A stretch of 64,000 nucleotides of DNA. Source: Streptomyces omiyaensis. Lineage in GTDB: Bacteria; Actinomycetota; Actinomycetes; Streptomycetales; Streptomycetaceae. A model generated the notes under the pieces. The model saw nothing but the letters and a program-made list of their open reading frames with translations. It was not told where the DNA came from and ran no database searches. The DNA lies in assembly GCF_014650895.1 (NCBI RefSeq), contig NZ_BMVV01000032.1, positions 1-64,000 on the forward strand. The letters are read 5' to 3'. Positions 60,315 through 64,000 of the stretch are shown here, one piece after another (position 1 is the first letter of the stretch; every line of letters starts with the position of its first letter). Both the position numbers and the translations under genes were made by a program.

Positions 60315-60699
60315 GGCGTGCGAGGAGCAGGGCCACCGGCCCGAGGCCGCGGCGGGCCGCACGGCGTCCGGCCCGCCGTCCCCACACGTGGGCGAGGGCG
60401 AGCGCGGCGGCCGCGCCCGCGACCGCGCCGCCCGTCGCCGCCCGGTGGGCGCGCGCGCCGCTCCACAGGCCGCTCCCGGCACCGCGGGCCGCGTACGCGG
60501 CGGCACGGGCCTTCTCGGCGAACGGGGCGGGGAGGAGCCGCAGCTCCCCCGGGCTCCCCGGGGGGTGCCGCTCCTCCACGTCGGGGTCGTCCGACCGCAC
60601 CAGGTCGGGGTAGTCCCGGGCCAGGTCGGGGTAGTCCGGCACGGCCCACGGGCCGGCCCAGGGGAACTGGTTCCGTTCGCTGTTCTCCGAAGCGCTCAT
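60307..60699 (-). CDS. Hypothetical protein with C-terminal hydrophobic segment
   Basis: The 130-residue protein has an acidic N-terminal half with a repeated phrase (DYPDLARDYPDLVRSDDPD), a middle LLPAPFAEKARAAAYAARG and an Ala-rich hydrophobic stretch (ATGGAVAGAAAALALAHVWG) before a basic tail. I recognise no family. The Shine-Dalgarno is weak. It is divergent from the GltB-like gene across 117 bases. Confidence 0.55.
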   Translation of the reverse strand: MSASENSERNQFPWAGPWAVPDYPDLARDYPDLVRSDDPDVEERHPPGSPGELRLLPAPFAEKARAAAYAARGAGSGLWSGARAHRAATGGAVAGAAAALALAHVWGRRAGRRAARRGLGPVALLLARRP

Positions 60700-60816
60700 G
60701 GGGATCGTCTCGCCGGACACGCCCGCGCCAAACCTGGTGTGCCGCGCCGCCGGCCCTCCCGCGCCGGCCCGTCGCCGGGGCGCTTGGCCGCGCCCGTCGG
60801 GGACAGACGACCGCCC

Positions 60817-62409
60817 ATGGTGACGTTTCTGCTCGTGGCCTGCCCCGCACTCGCCGCTCTCGCCACCGGCCTCGCGGCCGTCCTGGCGTCCCCGTGGTGG
60901 TGGTGCGCGGCCGGCCCCGCCCTCCTGCTCGCCGCGGTCGCGTCGTACGACGTCCTCCAGCGGCGCCACTCGATCCTGCGCAACTACCCGGTCCTGGGGC
61001 ATCTGCGGTTCGCGATGGAGGCGATCCGCCCCGAGGTGCAGCAGTACTTCGTCGAGGGGAACGTCGACGGCGTGCCCTTCGACCGGGACACCCGCTCCAT
61101 CGTCTACGAGCGGGCGAAGGGGACGGACGCCGAGGACCCCTTCGGCACGGAGCTGGAACTGGACCGGACCGGCACCGAGTACCTGGTCCCGTCCATGGCC
61201 CCGCGTCCGGTGCCCTCCGTGCCGCCCCGGGTCCGGATCGGCGGCCCGGGGTGCGCCCGGCCCTACGACATGGCGCTGCTCAACGTGTCGGCGATGAGCT
61301 TCGGCTCCCTGTCGGGCCGGGCGATCCGCGCCCTGAACGAGGGCGCCCGGCGCGGCGGCTTCGCCCACGACACCGGCGAGGGCGGGATATCCGAGCACCA
61401 CCTCGCCCCCGGCGGCGACCTCGTCTGGGAGATCGGGACGGGGTACTTCGGCTGCCGTACCGAGGACGGCGGCTTCGACCCCCGGCGGTTCGCCGAGCGG
61501 GCCGCCCTCGACCAGGTCGCCTGCGTCCTGCTGAAGATCAGCCAGGGCGCCAAGCCCGGCATCGGGGGCGTGCTGCCCGCCTCCAAGGTCAGCCGGGAGA
61601 TCGCCGCGGTCCGGGGCGTCCCCGAGGGCCGCACGGTGATCTCCCCGCCGTACCACCGCGTCTACCGCACCCCCCGGGAGCTCGTGCGCTTCGTCGGCCG
61701 GATGCGGGAGCTGTCCGGCGGCAAACCGGTCGGCTTCAAGCTGTGCGTGGGGGCGCGCCGCGACTTCCTCGCCGTCTGCAAGGCGATGCTGGAGGAGGGC
61801 GTCCTGCCCGACTTCATCGTCGTCGACGGGGCGGAGGGCGGCACCGGGGCCGCCCCGCTGGAGTTCGCGGACACCGTCGGCCTCCCCCTCACCGAGGGCC
61901 TGACCACGGTGCACCGGGCCCTCGTCGGCACGGGCCTGCGCGACCGGATCCGGATCGGCGCCTCCGGCAAGATCGCCACCGGCGCGGACATCGTCAAGCG
62001 GCTCGTCCAGGGCGCCGACTACACCAATTCCGCCCGGGCCATGATGTTCGCCCTCGGGTGCATCCAGGCCCAGCGCTGCCACACCGGCACCTGCCCGGTC
62101 GGCGTCGCCACCCAGGACCACCGGCGCGCCCGCGCGCTCGACGTCGAGGACAAGGCGCAGCGGGTCCGGCGCTTCCAGGAGGCGACCGTCGCGAGCGCCC
62201 TGCAGCTCATGGCCGCCATGGGCGCCGACGGCCCCGGCGACCTCGGGCCCGGGATGCTCCTGCGCCGGGTCGGACCGGACGCGGTCAGATCCCACGCCGA
62301 GCTGTACGAGCCGCTCGGCCCCGGGCAGCTCCTGGCGTCCGCATCGGTGCCCCCGTCGTGGGCAGGCGACTGGAAGGCAGCACATCCGGACCGGTTCACC
62401 CTCCGGTGA
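60817..62409 (+). CDS. FMN-binding glutamate synthase-family protein
   Basis: The 530-residue protein has one or two N-terminal membrane helices (residues 2-45) and a GltB-type FMN barrel: NVSAMSFGSLSGRAIRALNEGA, DTGEGGISEHH, KISQGAKPGIGG, DGAEGGTGAAP, and the iron-sulfur loop GCIQAQRCHTGTCPVGVATQ with three Cys for a [3Fe-4S] cluster. It lacks the amidotransferase domain of true GltB, so the ammonia source and product are unclear. It is followed after 32 bases by the PoxB-like gene. Confidence 0.92.
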   Translation: MVTFLLVACPALAALATGLAAVLASPWWWCAAGPALLLAAVASYDVLQRRHSILRNYPVLGHLRFAMEAIRPEVQQYFVEGNVDGVPFDRDTRSIVYERAKGTDAEDPFGTELELDRTGTEYLVPSMAPRPVPSVPPRVRIGGPGCARPYDMALLNVSAMSFGSLSGRAIRALNEGARRGGFAHDTGEGGISEHHLAPGGDLVWEIGTGYFGCRTEDGGFDPRRFAERAALDQVACVLLKISQGAKPGIGGVLPASKVSREIAAVRGVPEGRTVISPPYHRVYRTPRELVRFVGRMRELSGGKPVGFKLCVGARRDFLAVCKAMLEEGVLPDFIVVDGAEGGTGAAPLEFADTVGLPLTEGLTTVHRALVGTGLRDRIRIGASGKIATGADIVKRLVQGADYTNSARAMMFALGCIQAQRCHTGTCPVGVATQDHRRARALDVEDKAQRVRRFQEATVASALQLMAAMGADGPGDLGPGMLLRRVGPDAVRSHAELYEPLGPGQLLASASVPPSWAGDWKAAHPDRFTLR

Positions 62410-62441
62410 ACCGGCCGGCGACCTCCGTGAAGGGAGACCCC

Positions 62442-64000
62442 ATGACCCGTACCGTCGCACAGGTGATCGTCGACGGTCTGGCGGACCTCGGCGTCGGCCA
62501 CGTCTTCGGCGTGGTCGGCGACGCCCTCAACCCGCTGACCGACGCCATCAGGACCACCGAGGGCATCGAGTGGACGGGATTCCGGCACGAGGAGGCGGCG
62601 GCCTTCGCCGCCGGGGCGCGGGCCCAGCTGTCGGGCGAGCTCGCCGTCTGCATGGGCACGGTGGGACCGGGCTCGGTGCACCTGCTCAACGGACTGTACG
62701 ACGCGGCCAAGAGCGGGGCGCCGGTCCTGGCGGTCTGCGGCCAGGTGCCGCTGTCCGAAATGGGCGGCGACTACTTCCAGGAGGTGGACAACGACCTCCT
62801 CTTCCGCGACGTGGCCGTCTACCGGGCCACCGTGACCTCCGCCGACCAGATGCCGCGGCTGCTGGAGTCCGCGGTGCGGGCCGCCGTGACCCGGCGCGGC
62901 GTGGCGGTGCTGACCGTGCCCGGCGACCTCGGCGACCGGAAGGTCGAGGAGGACCGCCCGCCCCGGTTCGCGCTGCCCCGCCCGGCCGTCACCCGCCCCG
63001 ACGACCCGGCGCTCGCCGAGGCCGCCGAGACGATCTCCCGGGGCTCCCGGGTGACCCTCCTGGTGGGACGCGGCGCCCGGGACGCCCGGGAGGAGGTGCT
63101 CCGCACCGCCGAGCTCCTCTCGGCGCCGATGGTGCTGACCCTGAAGGGCAAGGAGGGCTTCGAGGAGGACAACCCGTACGAGGTGGGCCAGACCGGACTC
63201 ATCGGCAACCCGGCCGCGGCCCGGGCCATGGAGGAGTGCGACACGCTGATCCTGCTGGGGACCGACTTCCCCTACCGGGACTGGTATCCGCAGGACTGCC
63301 GCGTCGTGCAGATCGACGTCCGGGAGGAGCACCTCGGCCGCCGCGTCCCGGTGGACGTCGGTCTCGCCGGCGACGTGGGCGCGACCCTGCGGGCCCTGCT
63401 GCCGCTGCTCTCCCCCGTCGCCTCGCGGGACCACCTCGACGGGGCCCGCGAGCGGTTCGCGCGCTGGGAGGAGGGCCAGGCGGACCTCGCCGACCCCGCC
63501 CACGACAAGCGGCTGCTCGGGCGGGTGCGGGCGATGTTCGACAACCGGGTGGAGGAGATCCGTCCCGAGGCCCTCGCGGCCGCCGTGGACCGGCACGCGG
63601 ACCGCGACGCGATCTTCACCTCCGACACCGGCATGGCCACGGTGTGGCTCTCGCGGTTCGTGCGGATGCGCGGGGAGCGTAGGCTCATCGGCTCGTACAA
63701 CCTGGGCTCCATGGCCAACGCGATGCCCCAGGCCATCGGGGCCCAGCTGTGGGCGCCGGACCGCCAGGTGGTGGCCTTCTGCGGCGACGGCGGCCTCGGC
63801 ATGCTGCTCGGCGACCTGATGACCATCCGCTCCGAGCGCCTGCCGGTGAAGCTCGTCGTCTTCGACAACCGCCGGCTGGGCATGGTCAAGCTGGAGCAGG
63901 AGCAGGCCGGGCTGCCCGAGTTCGGGACGGTCCTCGACAACCCCGACTTCGCGGCGGTGGCCCGGGCCCTCGGGCTGACCGGCATCCGCGTCACCGAGCC
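62442..64000 (+). CDS. PoxB-like thiamine diphosphate-dependent enzyme, 3' end outside window
   Basis: The 519 codons present cover most of a protein usually 570-600 residues long. ThDP features are the catalytic Glu E50 in FRHEEAAAFAAGA and the cofactor motif CGDGGLGM (G448-D449-G450) with the Asn-containing FDNRRLGMVKLEQEQ. GDYFQEVDN and DFPYRDWYP resemble pyruvate oxidase/quinone-linked pyruvate dehydrogenases more than acetolactate synthases. The ATG follows GAAGGGAGACCCC. Co-transcription with the GltB-like gene is likely. Confidence 0.9.
   Translation, partial: MTRTVAQVIVDGLADLGVGHVFGVVGDALNPLTDAIRTTEGIEWTGFRHEEAAAFAAGARAQLSGELAVCMGTVGPGSVHLLNGLYDAAKSGAPVLAVCGQVPLSEMGGDYFQEVDNDLLFRDVAVYRATVTSADQMPRLLESAVRAAVTRRGVAVLTVPGDLGDRKVEEDRPPRFALPRPAVTRPDDPALAEAAETISRGSRVTLLVGRGARDAREEVLRTAELLSAPMVLTLKGKEGFEEDNPYEVGQTGLIGNPAAARAMEECDTLILLGTDFPYRDWYPQDCRVVQIDVREEHLGRRVPVDVGLAGDVGATLRALLPLLSPVASRDHLDGARERFARWEEGQADLADPAHDKRLLGRVRAMFDNRVEEIRPEALAAAVDRHADRDAIFTSDTGMATVWLSRFVRMRGERRLIGSYNLGSMANAMPQAIGAQLWAPDRQVVAFCGDGGLGMLLGDLMTIRSERLPVKLVVFDNRRLGMVKLEQEQAGLPEFGTVLDNPDFAAVARALGLTGIRVTE

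Overview
The window is about 72-75% G+C by eye. Its genes include SsgA-like and WhiB-like regulators, many SpoIIE-type phosphatases and SigB-type sigma factors, so it reads as chromosomal DNA from a Streptomyces or close relative. I saw no rRNA, tRNA, insertion sequence, integrase or CRISPR array. The long antisense frames are high-GC shadows and were left out.

Layout. 1-3.1 kb: start of a divergent methyltransferase, then a compact + strand group of a Gly-Gly-Ala-Asp repeat protein, a JmjC/cupin oxygenase and a sucrase/ferredoxin-like [2Fe-2S] protein. 3.2-7.4 kb: two SpoIIE-type phosphatases and a DUF2165 membrane protein. 7.5-16.5 kb: one long minus-strand run holding a FecBCD-type metallophore uptake system, SbnA-, SbnB- and Y4yA-type enzymes, an aminotransferase and a MATE exporter. 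Zur-box-like sequences sit at both transcription entry points, so I read it as a zinc-repressed metallophore locus, possibly EDDS-like. 16.8-21.5 kb: small secreted protein, frameshifted YrhB-like gene, TauD-type dioxygenase, TetR regulator with operator, and a divergent amidase. 21.6-23.8 kb: a two-gene RNA-repair cassette (T4-type RNA ligase and polynucleotide kinase/phosphatase). 24-28.3 kb: membrane protein, dihydrofolate-reductase-like protein, P450 with its [3Fe-4S] ferredoxin, and an orphan sugar-binding lipoprotein.

28.3-59.5 kb is rich in partner-switching stress regulation: two SigB/F-type sigma factors, three RsbW-like kinases, three STAS antagonists, five SpoIIE-type phosphatases or relatives, an ANTAR-GAF-PAS phosphatase, a soluble poly-HAMP hybrid kinase and a B12-binding protein carrying a CarH-type light-sensing motif. 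Output-type genes are interspersed (GlsB/YeaQ, BrkB, VanZ, MpaB, WhiB, DUF5133). Several have SigB-like promoter elements (GTTT, 15 bases, then GGGTAG or GGTCAG). 60-64 kb: a small hypothetical gene, then a GltB-like FMN/Fe-S protein followed by a PoxB-like thiamine-diphosphate enzyme cut by the window edge.

The three loci I find most novel are the repeat-protein/JmjC pair at 0.4-2.2 kb, the Zur-box-flanked metallophore locus at 7.5-16.6 kb, and the B12-PP2C-STAS operon at 44.6-47.8 kb.
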